This document shows, in pieces, positions 56,125 to 64,000 of a stretch of 64,000 bases of DNA. The translations under genes were made by a program, and so were the position numbers. Origin of the DNA: Prevotella communis (GTDB taxonomy: Bacteria > Bacteroidota > Bacteroidia > Bacteroidales > Bacteroidaceae). How positions within the stretch are numbered: the stretch's first letter is position 1; each line of letters starts with the position of its first letter. The notes beneath the pieces were generated by a model. It was not told the origin of the DNA. It searched no databases and saw only the letters and a list, made by a program, of their open reading frames with translations. The stretch covers positions 1,736,001 through 1,800,000 of the forward strand of contig NZ_CP091792.1 of the NCBI RefSeq assembly GCF_022024115.1. The letters run 5' to 3'.

Positions 56125-57480
56125 ATGGCAAATAAACCTTCTATTCCAAAGGGAACGCGCGACTTTGGCCCCGTAGAGATGGCCAAGCGCAACTATATCT
56201 TTAATACCATCCGTAGCGTGTACGAACTCTACGGATTCCAGCAGATTGAGACTCCTGCGCAAGAGACCCTTCAAACCTTGATGGGTAAGTATGGCGAGGA
56301 GGGCGACAAACTGCTCTTCAAGATTCTGAACTCTGGCGACTACCTGTCGAAGATTGAGGATAGCGAACTGACCGAGCGCAACACGCTCCGCCTGGCTTCC
56401 AAAATCTGCGAAAAGGGTTTGCGCTACGACCTCACCGTGCCTTTCGCCCGCTATGTGGTGATGCACCGCGAGGAACTGCAGTTGCCCTTCAAGCGCTATC
56501 AGGTGCAGCCCGTGTGGCGTGCCGACCGTCCCCAGAAGGGCCGCTATCGTGAGTTCTATCAGTTCGATGGCGATGTGGTGGGCTCTGACTCGCTGCTCAA
56601 CGAGGTGGAACTGATGCAGATCGTCGACACCGTGTTCACCCGTTTTGGCGTGCGTGTGCAGATAAAAATCAACAACCGCAAGATCCTTACGGGCATTGCC
56701 GAGGTGATCGGTGCTGCCGATAAGATCGTGGATATCACCGTGGCTATCGACAAGCTCGATAAGATTGGTATCGACAATGTGAATGCCGAACTGCGTGAGG
56801 ATGGTCTCACCGACGAGCAGATAGAGAAGCTGCAGCCTATCATCATGCTCGAGGGTACTAACGAGCAGAAGCTCGAGACCATCGCCCAGGTGCTTGCTTC
56901 CAGTGAGACCGGCTTGAAGGGCGTCGAGGAAACCCGTTATATCTTGAGTTTCCTGACTTCACTTAACAATGAGATTCAGCTCGACCTGACCCTGGCTCGT
57001 GGCTTGAGCTACTATACCGGTGCTATCTTCGAGGTGAAGGCGCTCGACACACCTATGGGCTCTATCTCTGGTGGTGGTCGTTACGACAACCTCACGGGTA
57101 TCTTCGGCATGCCTGGTCTTTCAGGTGTAGGTATCTCGTTTGGCGTGGATCGTATCTACGACGTGCTCAACGCGCTCGACCTCTATCCCAAGGACTCGCT
57201 GCAAACCACTCAGGTGCTCTTCATCAATTTCGGTGAGAAGGAGACAGCCTACTGTCTGCCCATCATCGCCAAAGTGCGCCAGGCTGGCATCCGTGCCGAG
57301 ATTTTCCCCGACAGCACGAAGATGAAGAAGCAGATGTCGTACGCCAATGCCAAGCAGATTCCTTTCGTGGTGCTGGCTGGCGACAACGAGATGGCTGAGG
57401 GCAAGGTGACGCTGAAGAATATGGAGACGGGTGAACAGACACTCGTTTCGCCCGAGGAGCTCATTGCGAAGCTGTCGTAA
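56125..57480 (+). CDS. hisS: Histidine-tRNA ligase HisS
   Basis: HisS charges tRNA-His. The 451-residue class II synthetase shows motif 1 near [17 protein letters not shown], motif 2 with [20 protein letters not shown], and the histidine signature [14 protein letters not shown] (HisA/HisB region). Motif 3 is [13 protein letters not shown] with SFGVDRIY, and the C-terminal anticodon domain starts near residue 355 ([15 protein letters not shown]). It is coupled to purA with no gap, so the two are very likely cotranslated. Confidence 0.97.
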   Translation: MANKPSIPKGTRDFGPVEMAKRNYIFNTIRSVYELYGFQQIETPAQETLQTLMGKYGEEGDKLLFKILNSGDYLSKIEDSELTERNTLRLASKICEKGLRYDLTVPFARYVVMHREELQLPFKRYQVQPVWRADRPQKGRYREFYQFDGDVVGSDSLLNEVELMQIVDTVFTRFGVRVQIKINNRKILTGIAEVIGAADKIVDITVAIDKLDKIGIDNVNAELREDGLTDEQIEKLQPIIMLEGTNEQKLETIAQVLASSETGLKGVEETRYILSFLTSLNNEIQLDLTLARGLSYYTGAIFEVKALDTPMGSISGGGRYDNLTGIFGMPGLSGVGISFGVDRIYDVLNALDLYPKDSLQTTQVLFINFGEKETAYCLPIIAKVRQAGIRAEIFPDSTKMKKQMSYANAKQIPFVVLAGDNEMAEGKVTLKNMETGEQTLVSPEELIAKLS

Positions 57481-57501
57481 ACCCTTTATAAAAACAAATC
57501 A

Positions 57502-58332
57502 ATGAAACAAATCAAACTACTTACTGTATTGTTGGCCTTGGTGCTTCTCTGCACCTCGGCCACCAAACAGAAAACTACAACAATATTTATTATAGGAGAT
57601 TCTACCGCCGCACAGAAAGATCTCTCTAAAGGCAAGCAAGAGCGAGGGTGGGGGATGGCCTTGCAGGAATACTTTGACGAAGAGTATATAGTCGTTGACA
57701 ATCATGCAGTTAACGGACGCTCGTCGCTCTCGTTTCACAACGAGGGTCGCTGGGAAAAGGTGCTGCAGAAGATGAAGCCCGGCGACTATGTCATCATCCA
57801 GTTCGGACATAATGACGAGAAGCCCAAGGCCGACCGCCACACCGACCCCGGCTCTACGTTCGACTATATGTTGGCACGCTATGTGCGCGAGACGCGCGAG
57901 CATGGTGGCATCCCCGTGCTGATGAACTGTGTGGTGCGCCGCAACTTCTTTGTCGAGGCACCTCAGATCGAGGATGATGAACTGCTACGTACCACCACCT
58001 TCAAGGATGGTGTGAAGATGGTGGAGGGCGACTCGCTGATAGATACCCACGGCCTCTATCGTGTGGCGCCGCGTGATGTGGCTCGCCGCATGAACGTGCA
58101 TTTCGTCGATGCCAACAAGATTACGCACGACCTGGAACAGGGACTGGGGCGCGAGGCATCCAAGAAGCTCCACATGTGGTATCGTCCGGGCGAAGAGCCC
58201 AGCGAACCCAAGGGTAAGCAGGACAACACTCACTATAATGTCTATGGTGCCCATGTAGTGGCTGGTCTGCTGGCCGATGCCCTATGCGAGGAGATTCCCC
58301 TGCTGAGCAAATATCGCACGAAGAAAAAATAA
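57502..58332 (+). CDS. Secreted SGNH esterase, CE12-like rhamnogalacturonan acetylesterase
   Basis: This 276-residue protein has a signal peptide (residues 1-20, hydrophobic LLTVLLALVLLCTSA) and an SGNH hydrolase fold. Block I is GDST (32-35, catalytic serine), block II VNGRSS, block III GHND and block V DNTHYN with the catalytic Asp and His. It fits carbohydrate esterase family 12, which removes acetyl groups from rhamnogalacturonan and is often paired with pectin lyases. The position of the cysteine near the signal (LLCTS) leaves lipoprotein attachment possible. A PL1 pectate lyase lies elsewhere in the window. Confidence 0.87.
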   Translation: MKQIKLLTVLLALVLLCTSATKQKTTTIFIIGDSTAAQKDLSKGKQERGWGMALQEYFDEEYIVVDNHAVNGRSSLSFHNEGRWEKVLQKMKPGDYVIIQFGHNDEKPKADRHTDPGSTFDYMLARYVRETREHGGIPVLMNCVVRRNFFVEAPQIEDDELLRTTTFKDGVKMVEGDSLIDTHGLYRVAPRDVARRMNVHFVDANKITHDLEQGLGREASKKLHMWYRPGEEPSEPKGKQDNTHYNVYGAHVVAGLLADALCEEIPLLSKYRTKKK

Positions 58333-58339
58333 TAACATA

Positions 58340-58372
58340 AAATCCTGCAAAAAACTTGCAGGATTTATTTTT
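58340..58372 (+). terminator. Terminator of the esterase gene, overlapping the rubrerythrin -33 box
   Basis: An 11-bp perfect stem joins 58340-58350 and 58356-58366, followed by a T-rich tract. The right arm contains the TTG that serves as the -33 box of the next promoter. Confidence 0.85.
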
Positions 58373-58386
58373 TATCCTTATCTTTG
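58356..58386 (+). promoter_or_regulatory. Promoter of the rubrerythrin gene
   Basis: TTG at 58356-58358, a 20-bp spacer and TATCTTTG at 58379-58386 match the consensus. The leader is about 40 nt. Confidence 0.7.
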
Positions 58387-58430
58387 CAAAAAATAATACC
58401 TATTACTAACCAAATACTAGTTTAAACATT

Positions 58431-58988
58431 ATGAAGAAAAAGTTTATCTGCGCCGTTTGTGGATATATCTACGAAGGCGATGAAGCTCCCGAGAAGTGTC
58501 CCATCTGTAAGGCTCCTGCCTCAAAGTTCTCTGAACTGAAGGATGATGCTGATATGACTTATGCTACCGTTCATAAGATTGGTGACGGCAAGCCCGAGGG
58601 AGTTAGTGAGGAAATGATCAACGACCTGCGTGCCCATTTCAATGGTGAGTGTGGTGAGGTTGGTATGTATCTGGCAATGGCTCGTCAGGCCGATCGTGAG
58701 GGTTATCCCGAGATTGCCGAGGCCTTCAAGCGCTACGCTTTCGAAGAGGCCGACCATGCCTCTCGTTTCGCTGAGCTGCTGGGCGAGGTTGTATGGGACA
58801 CCAAGACCAACCTTGAGAAGCGTGCTGCTGCCGAGGCAGGTGCCTGCGAGGACAAGTTCCGTATTGCCAAGAACGCCAAGGCTGCCGGTTTCGATGCCAT
58901 CCACGACACCGTACACGAAATGGCCAAGGACGAGGCCCGTCATGGTGCCGGCTTCGCTGGTCTGCTGAAGCGCTATTTCGGCAAGTAA
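58431..58988 (+). CDS. Rubrerythrin with N-terminal rubredoxin domain
   Basis: This 185-residue protein reduces peroxide or oxygen in anaerobes. Its rubredoxin-like iron site comes first, with C7-x2-C10 (CAVC) and C23-x2-C26 (CPIC). The ferritin-like diiron domain follows (about 50-185), with ExxH-type ligands in [38 protein letters not shown] and [11 protein letters not shown]. This is the reverse of classical rubrerythrin and matches reverse-type rubrerythrins described in clostridia. It has its own promoter and terminator. An oxygen-stress role fits the Bat genes in the same window. Confidence 0.9.
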   Translation: MKKKFICAVCGYIYEGDEAPEKCPICKAPASKFSELKDDADMTYATVHKIGDGKPEGVSEEMINDLRAHFNGECGEVGMYLAMARQADREGYPEIAEAFKRYAFEEADHASRFAELLGEVVWDTKTNLEKRAAAEAGACEDKFRIAKNAKAAGFDAIHDTVHEMAKDEARHGAGFAGLLKRYFGK

Positions 58989-59014
58989 GTATTATCTGAA
59001 AATATATATTGAAA

Positions 59015-59047
59015 GCGAGCTCGGCAAAATTGCCGGGCTCACTCTTT
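59015..59047 (+). terminator. Intrinsic terminator of the rubrerythrin gene
   Basis: An 11-bp stem with one G-U pair joins 59017-59027 (gagctcggcaa) and 59030-59040, followed by a run of six T. Confidence 0.85.
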
Positions 59048-59106
59048 TTTACATGTCTGTAGACATTAAAATTCTAAGGAGTAGGGGAGCCGGAGAAGGT
59101 TTTTAG

Positions 59107-59200
59107 ACGATTTCATCGGAATTAGGTGTTAGAATTCGCGGAATTTTAACACCTAATTCCGTAATTTTAAACACCTACTTGGAATTTTAAACACCTTATT
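59107..59200. repeat. Repeat element, copy 2: inverted unit plus three direct 20-bp units
   Basis: Units at 59140-59160, 59161-59180 and 59181-59200 share aattttaa(a)cacct. A fourth, inverted copy at 59118-59137 gives a hairpin of about 18 bp with the first. The left part (59107-59144) repeats the wording of 3572-3609. It lies just before a promoter -7 box. Confidence 0.8.
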
Positions 59201-59214
59201 ATAAAAAAAATGTG

Positions 59215-59222
59215 TACCTTTG
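59215..59222 (+). promoter_or_regulatory. Candidate -7 box of the surface protein gene
   Basis: TACCTTTG followed by C fits TAnnTTTG, about 94 nt before the start. The expected -33 region falls inside the repeat array, and no TTTG is seen. Confidence 0.5.
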
Positions 59223-59315
59223 CGGGCGTTTTTTGGGATTTTTCAACGATGAGAAAGTTTGAGGTCATATTTATACCCTACGAGACAATTAAATAATCAA
59301 TAATAAACAATAACA

Positions 59316-62300
59316 ATGAGTATTAAGAAAGACTTTTTCGCGCCCTTAGCCTCGGGGCTGGGCGCAACGCGACGGGCAGCCATGCTGCTGCTTGTGATGA
59401 TGCTCACGACTGCAACGGCATGGGCACAAACCACAATTACGCCAACCACCCCCTCGCAGGATGGTGACGGCTTTTACAGCATCGGCTCTGCCGCAGAACT
59501 TTACGGCTTTGCTGAGCTTGTCAACAATGGCAATGCTTCAGCCAACGCTAAACTGACCGCTGACATTGTGGTCAATGAAAACGTGTTGGACGCCAACGGA
59601 GAAGCCAACACCGGCGACTTTGTGCAATGGACACCGATAGGAAATGATTATTTTGAGGGCAAGGTTTATTCCGGCACATTCGATGGGCAGGGACACACCG
59701 TCAGCGGACTCTATGTCAGCGGCAGTAGCTGGCGTGTCGGACTTGTTGGTGCAGTAAGCGGTTCAGCCGTCGTCAAGAACCTCGGCATTGTGGATTCGTA
59801 TTTCAGCAGTTCCAACAACTTCCTTGGTTCGATAGTAGGTGGAGTCGCTAATAACTCTTCCGTTACTCTCGCCAATGTGTATAGCACAAGTACCGTAAAG
59901 GGCGACAACTGGATTGGCGGGCTTGCGGGCGGTGGCGATGGCTCCGTCTCTGTCGTCAATTCCTATTTTGCAGGAAAGACAAGTGCAAATTGGGCCTACG
60001 GCACTCACCACGACGATCTTGTGGCGGGCGATTTTGACAGGTCCACTCTCACTGTGTGCAACGCTTTTGTCCTCGGTACTTCGCAATATGGCACATCGGT
60101 TACGGCAGAGCAACTTTCCGACGGCACGGTGGCTGCGGCTCTGCATTATTATCAGGACGCGCTTGCCGACGGCTCGATGTTTGGTCTGAGTGGTGGCAAG
60201 ACGAATTTCTCCGGCACGATTGACGGTGTGAGCGTAACTACTGCAAACATCACTTTGCACACCTTTGACGGTGACGCAACGGCTTATTCGTCAAAATACA
60301 TTGTCGGGAATACCACGCCGCTGCCCGTAAACGTAGAGCGTGAGGGTTACACATTCTTTGGCTGGTACGACAATGCCGACCTTGAAGGCGATGCCGTTAC
60401 AAGCATTTCTTCTTCCGAAACCGACGACAAAGAATATTGGGCGAAATTTGAAAGAAGTCACGCTGTGTCGTTTGTCCTTGGTGGCGGCACAATCCGAAGC
60501 GGAGAAATCGACCATTACATTGAGGGAGAAACAACGGTACTTCCCACATATGTGACGAAGGTCGGTGCTTCGTTCGAGGGCTGGTACACGACGGAGGACT
60601 TCACAGGCAGCCGTTATTACTCCATTCCAGCCACGGCAACCGAGGATATGACGTTTTATGCGAAATGGGGCGAAGTAAAAACGACATTCTATCTTGTTCA
60701 AGGCGGCAGTCCTGAGCCTGTGAGCATCCTCTACGAAGGCGAGAGCATTGTCTGGCTCGACAAAACGACGACGGAAAGATATGTTATTTCCGATAACTTT
60801 TACAATTATTGGGGTTCTAATCCAGATATCAATGTGCCTTACACCGGCGGAGAATCCACATTCGGCAATTACGCAAGTGAGTTTAGTGTTGCTCAAAGCG
60901 GATTCTATGTGTTCACTCTGACGGACAAGGGCGGTGAAAGTTGGTTTGTGTCGATATTGAAGTCTATGCTGAACTGCGACGTGGCATCTATACCCACCCA
61001 GGTCTATACGGGCTCGGCAATCGAACCTGACGTGACCGTTAAAGATGGAGAAACAACGCTCACTCTTGGCACGGATTACGAGGTGGCTTACAGCAATAAC
61101 GTCAACGCAGGAACAGCCACAGTCACCATCACCGGCAAGGGCAACTACTCGGGCGAGAGCGCAGCAACGTTCACTATTGTAAAGTCCATGACCAATGATG
61201 GCATCACTATTGCCGCCATCGCTGACCAGACCTACACCGGCTCTGCCATCGAACCTGCCGTGACCGTAACCGATGGAGAAAAAACCCTCACGCTTGGAAC
61301 AGATTATACCATCGGGTATTTTGCCAATGTGAATGTGGGTACAGCCACTGCTACCATTACCGGCAAGGGCAACTACACGGGCTCAAGAGAGGCGACGTTC
61401 ACTATTGTCTATCCCACCGTCACCACGTCGTATGTCGAGGCCGACGGCACACTGCACGAGAATGTTGTCGCCATCCCGCTAATCAATGCCATGACAACAC
61501 TGCCGGCGGGCACCTATGTGGTGAACAGCGACGTGGCCTATACGGGCACCGTGACACTCAGCGGCGACGTGACGCTGATTCTCGGCGACGGCAAGACGAT
61601 GACTGTGACGAACACGGGAACGGACGTAAAGGATCGTGCCATCTATGGTGATGAGAAGACGCTACACATCTACGGACAGAGCCAGGGCACGGGTGCCCTG
61701 ACGGCTACGGCTGTTGGAGGCGATGCTGCAATCTGTTTGTTGATTAATCAAAAAGCTACAAGTCTGCTTGGCATCCACGGCGGTGTGGTATCGGCTTCGA
61801 CAGAGTACGCCAGTGGCAACGGTATCCTAGTGCAGTGCGAAACTGATGCCGGCGGCATCGTTATCGATGGCGGACAGGTAACGGCCTCGGGTAACAATTT
61901 TGGCATCTACTGCGAGGGCGGACACTTCGACATACTGGGCGGACAGGTAACTGCCACGGGCACAAACTTTGGCGGATTAGGCATTTGTGACTGTAGTTTA
62001 CCCGGTGTGCTGACACTTGGCTACTCAAAGGCAAGCGACTTTGTTAGCACCAACAGTATATACAACTACTGCGGCGAGAGTTTTGCCGGCGAGGTTAAGA
62101 TTGCCGACGACCAGACGCTGGTTGACGGAAATGGAAACATTTGGAGTGGAACGCTCAGTAATGATGAGATCCAGAGCATCCACAACCAGACACTGCGACC
62201 TGTTACGGGCGTGGCGCTGACGAAGGATGGCAATAACGTCTCCGCCACATTCAACGGCTCATCGGAGACGACGGTGAGCATCCCTGTGGATGTCAATGTA

Positions 62301-63056
62301 ACTAGCGTGACCTACAACCGCGCATTTACCGAGGGCAAGCCATCCACTGTGATGTTGCCGTTCTCGCTTGGCGAAGGACAGACGCTGACGGGCGGCAAGC
62401 TCTATAAGTTCTCGGGTGTTACGAAGAATGAAACGACAGGCAAGTGGGAGGCTACGATGACCGAAACGACGACGCTACAGGCAAACACTCCGTATCTGCT
62501 GATGCCAGACAATAAACTGACAGACGCCAAAGTGACCTTCGATCTCAACAATAATACTGTGACGCTCAACACCAATGGCGGCGGCAACTGCGAGACGGCT
62601 GCCCCTGGCAGTCACTGGACGTTTAAGGGAACATACAGATTTAAAGAATGGAATTCCAACGATTATAACGACGCTGAAGAGATAGGCCGTGCCTACGGCT
62701 TTGCCGGTGTGGCGAAAGATGGCATTAATGTGGGTGACTTCGTAAGGGTAGCCAGCGGCGCCAAGATTCGCCCGATGAGAGCATACCTGCTGTGGAACGA
62801 CATGCCGAATGCGGCTAATGCGCGTTCCTTCACACGTGGTGCAGCAGCTAAGGACGAGGAACTGCCACAGAGCATCATCGTGCGCCTGGTAGGCAGCAAT
62901 GGCGAGACAACCGCCATCGGCACGCTCGATACTGAAACGGGCGAGATGACCTTCGACAGCGAGGCATGGTACACGCTCGACGGTGTGCGTCTGAGTGGCA
63001 AGCCAAGCAAGAAGGGACTGTATATTAATAATGGACGTAAAGTAGTAATTAAATAA
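59316..63056 (+). CDS. Large secreted surface protein with GLUG, InlB-type and Ig-like repeats
   Basis: This 1246-residue protein has a long signal peptide (to about residue 38, ending TAWAQ). A GLUG-type repeat region (about 100-215: GTFDGQGHTVSGLYV, NWIGGLAGGG) is followed by two InlB/Listeria-Bacteroides repeats (about 343-380 and 417-452, GYTFFGWYDN and ASFEGWYTTEDF). Two Ig-like repeats begin near 564 and 640 (both YTGSAIEP), with matching GTATxTITGKGNY segments. A later beta-helix-like part is rich in GG and DGGQVTA. The C-terminus (WYTLDGVRLSGKPSKKGLYI ...) fits a type A T9SS sorting signal. I infer a cell-surface adhesin exported by type IX secretion. Tandem domains and A+C-rich codons suggest horizontal spread in pieces. 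Confidence 0.83.
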   Translation: MSIKKDFFAPLASGLGATRRAAMLLLVMMLTTATAWAQTTITPTTPSQDGDGFYSIGSAAELYGFAELVNNGNASANAKLTADIVVNENVLDANGEANTGDFVQWTPIGNDYFEGKVYSGTFDGQGHTVSGLYVSGSSWRVGLVGAVSGSAVVKNLGIVDSYFSSSNNFLGSIVGGVANNSSVTLANVYSTSTVKGDNWIGGLAGGGDGSVSVVNSYFAGKTSANWAYGTHHDDLVAGDFDRSTLTVCNAFVLGTSQYGTSVTAEQLSDGTVAAALHYYQDALADGSMFGLSGGKTNFSGTIDGVSVTTANITLHTFDGDATAYSSKYIVGNTTPLPVNVEREGYTFFGWYDNADLEGDAVTSISSSETDDKEYWAKFERSHAVSFVLGGGTIRSGEIDHYIEGETTVLPTYVTKVGASFEGWYTTEDFTGSRYYSIPATATEDMTFYAKWGEVKTTFYLVQGGSPEPVSILYEGESIVWLDKTTTERYVISDNFYNYWGSNPDINVPYTGGESTFGNYASEFSVAQSGFYVFTLTDKGGESWFVSILKSMLNCDVASIPTQVYTGSAIEPDVTVKDGETTLTLGTDYEVAYSNNVNAGTATVTITGKGNYSGESAATFTIVKSMTNDGITIAAIADQTYTGSAIEPAVTVTDGEKTLTLGTDYTIGYFANVNVGTATATITGKGNYTGSREATFTIVYPTVTTSYVEADGTLHENVVAIPLINAMTTLPAGTYVVNSDVAYTGTVTLSGDVTLILGDGKTMTVTNTGTDVKDRAIYGDEKTLHIYGQSQGTGALTATAVGGDAAICLLINQKATSLLGIHGGVVSASTEYASGNGILVQCETDAGGIVIDGGQVTASGNNFGIYCEGGHFDILGGQVTATGTNFGGLGICDCSLPGVLTLGYSKASDFVSTNSIYNYCGESFAGEVKIADDQTLVDGNGNIWSGTLSNDEIQSIHNQTLRPVTGVALTKDGNNVSATFNGSSETTVSIPVDVNVTSVTYNRAFTEGKPSTVMLPFSLGEGQTLTGGKLYKFSGVTKNETTGKWEATMTETTTLQANTPYLLMPDNKLTDAKVTFDLNNNTVTLNTNGGGNCETAAPGSHWTFKGTYRFKEWNSNDYNDAEEIGRAYGFAGVAKDGINVGDFVRVASGAKIRPMRAYLLWNDMPNAANARSFTRGAAAKDEELPQSIIVRLVGSNGETTAIGTLDTETGEMTFDSEAWYTLDGVRLSGKPSKKGLYINNGRKVVIK

Positions 63057-63060
63057 AGGC

Positions 63061-63098
63061 GCCCCCACCCTTTACCCTCCCGAGGGAGGGGGTAGGGC
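63061..63098. repeat. REP-like palindrome after the surface protein gene
   Basis: A perfect 7-bp stem (63075-63081 ccctccc with 63084-63090) has a 2-nt loop and sits inside a longer C-rich to G-rich arch (gccccc ... gtagggc). Its architecture is like the insert in rimO. It may also act as a weak terminator. Confidence 0.7.
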
Positions 63099-63118
63099 TA
63101 TTTAAAAATTATAAAGCA

Positions 63119-63319
63119 ATGAAAAAGAAAACATACGAGAAACCCACAATGACAGTTGTCGAACTACAATATCGTACATGTCTGCTTCAGGCAAGTGGAG
63201 AGCAAAAACCTGACGCTAAAGACTACGACGACTGGCTGGGTGCCCGCGAGTTCGTACTCGATGACGACGAGCCCAGTGGCCGAAAAGCAAACGGCATATG
63301 GGACGGCGAAGAAGACTGA
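63119..63319 (+). CDS. Small acidic peptide of a Prevotella-type conserved family
   Basis: This 66-residue peptide has a basic start (MKKKTYEKPTMTVVELQYRT), a short middle (CLLQASGEQ) and a very acidic, aromatic C-terminal part (AKDYDDWLGAREFVLDDDEP). Peptides with the same KPTMxVVxLQ...LLQAS layout occur in Prevotella, often after surface protein genes (recalled, not searched). The design of a conserved front and a variable back resembles a leader-core precursor, but no modification enzyme or peptidase gene is next to it. There is no clear signal peptide. Function unknown. Confidence 0.62.
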   Translation: MKKKTYEKPTMTVVELQYRTCLLQASGEQKPDAKDYDDWLGAREFVLDDDEPSGRKANGIWDGEED

Positions 63320-63340
63320 AATGAATAATAAATAATTACA

Positions 63341-63380
63341 ACTGTTCCTATACGACTGGTATGGGAGCAGTTTTTTTATT
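63341..63380 (+). terminator. Intrinsic terminator after the small peptide gene
   Basis: Arms 63341-63353 and 63359-63371 (with G-U pairs) are followed by TTTTTTATT. Confidence 0.75.
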
Positions 63381-63451
63381 CACCATATTCAACTATAAGC
63401 ATTTGCAGTAAAGGGAAGATGAGGACCTGAGATAACAGCCCTGAATATTCA

Positions 63452-63538
63452 GTCTACGGATTCTTGGGACTAAAGGGATAGTGGCAGCGCCAGCGCCGCC
63501 TTGGCGGCAAGTCCTATAAGTCCTTGAAGTCCGTAGAC
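63452..63538. repeat. 87-bp structured element with long inverted ends
   Basis: The ends gtctacgga (63452-63460) and tccgtagac (63530-63538) are perfect inverses, and the pairing continues imperfectly for about 27 bases. In the middle gccgcc-tt-ggcggc (63495-63508) forms a G/C-rich hairpin. The element lies between a terminator and the 3' end of the AbiEii gene. It is shaped like a MITE or a structured 3' UTR. Confidence 0.7.
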
Positions 63539-63549
63539 AATTATAAAAT

Positions 63550-64000
63550 TCACTTAAACACAATCATGTCGGCCAATTGCAGGAAGTAGTCGTTGCTCCA
63601 GATATCGAGCTCTCGCTTGTCAATGATATAAGGGATGACATCGGCCTTTACCACATCAATGTCCGCTTTGGAAATACGTTCCTTTAGAAGCTCCAAAAAG
63701 AGTTCCTTGGTAAGGTCAATATCATTAAACTCCTTTGTCCTGACCTTTAGATGTTCAAAATCCAATGTCACACGATTTCGCACATACCATTCGAAATCGT
63801 ACCAGTCGCGTCCCTTGATACGATTCTTCCAAGCACGAAAAGTAAGAGCATGCATCTTGCCGGCATACAGATCGGGCAGGGTAAAGCAACGCGTGGTAAA
63901 CGAGAAAGGCTGCATAAGTAGCTTCTGCTCCGTAGAAAACTCAAGAGGAGGATTGACATCTACCTCTATCTTTATCTTCAATGCTTTTTCGGTCTGAAAC
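63550..64000 (-). CDS. AbiEii-family nucleotidyltransferase toxin, 5' end outside window
   Basis: The visible 150 residues are the C-terminal half of a protein whose frame stays open to the window edge (FQTEKALKIKIEVDVNPPLE at the edge). The visible text matches the AbiEii/AbiGii group: FTLPDLYAGKMHALTFRAWK, NRIKGRDWYDFEWYVRNRV. AbiE systems pair an antitoxin AbiEi with this toxin, which modifies tRNA or other targets and blocks phage spread. The nucleotidyltransferase GS-motif and any AbiEi gene would lie beyond 64000. The gene ends 11 bp before the 87-bp element. Confidence 0.82.
   Translation of the reverse strand, partial: FQTEKALKIKIEVDVNPPLEFSTEQKLLMQPFSFTTRCFTLPDLYAGKMHALTFRAWKNRIKGRDWYDFEWYVRNRVTLDFEHLKVRTKEFNDIDLTKELFLELLKERISKADIDVVKADVIPYIIDKRELDIWSNDYFLQLADMIVFK

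Larger units (their letters stand above)
59048..59315 (+). other. Gene-free leader region before the large surface protein
   Basis: This is most of a 327-bp gap. Besides the terminator just upstream, it holds the repeat element at 59107-59200, a -7 box at 59215-59222 and a leader of about 90 nt. I see no gene in it. Confidence 0.7.

Overview
The window comes from a Bacteroidales chromosome, most likely Prevotella or a close relative (inferred). The grounds are: Bacteroidetes promoters (TTTG, about 20 bp, TAnnTTTG) instead of Shine-Dalgarno-led starts; the Bat aerotolerance operon; a TamL-type barrel lipoprotein; type IX secretion C-terminal signals; DUF5687, DUF4293 and GGGtGRT proteins; and Bacteroidetes-type FtsY, RimO and omega subunit. 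Almost all genes are housekeeping genes. The accessory parts are the two ends: a 0.9-kb repeat-filled desert on the left, and a surface protein, a small peptide and a truncated AbiEii gene on the right. I see no tRNA, rRNA, CRISPR array, complete insertion sequence or riboswitch.

Left to middle: 1-936 holds tandem and dispersed short repeats. Next come a HigA-like regulator, a hotdog thioesterase, and a divergent MetE-like methyltransferase/Lrp pair. From 3.7 kb to 19.8 kb one long plus-strand series runs ftsY, rimO, a small HU, a membrane-anchored HU-LysM protein, MoxR, a DUF58 protein and the Bat genes (BatA, BatB, BatC and a BatD-BatE fusion), then PAP2, queA and nadE. The rpsF-rpsR-rplI ribosomal operon follows. 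A small unknown membrane protein with trmD faces ligA-B3/4 protein-truA-EamA. A three-gene minus-strand operon (exonuclease, rlmI, tilS) faces ftsK-lolA-DUF5687.

Middle to right: a T9SS-signal-only secreted protein precedes a PL1 pectate lyase. Then come minus-strand GGGtGRT/IscU-like, htpG and uvrB genes. A tightly overlapped plus-strand run follows: bamD, rpoZ, DUF4293, engB, ABC-F, recR, a membrane protein, GT2 and GNAT. It is closed by a convergent trmH. Then tamL, a YycJ-like MBL protein, a Fur-family regulator, purA, hisS, a CE12-type esterase and rubrerythrin. The last 5 kb hold a 1246-residue adhesin-like surface protein, a 66-residue peptide, an 87-bp structured element and the 5'-truncated AbiEii gene.

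Themes: envelope biogenesis and stress (Bat, BamD, TamL, LolA, HU-LysM), translation and tRNA/rRNA modification (RimO, QueA, TrmD, TruA, TilS, RlmI, TrmH, B3/4), DNA repair (LigA, UvrB, RecR), and pectin use (PL1, CE12). Short repeats recur in the linkers, and two appear to have entered coding sequence in frame (rimO, queA). Several genes have a promoter -7 box only 4-10 nt from the start codon, which suggests leaderless or nearly leaderless mRNAs.
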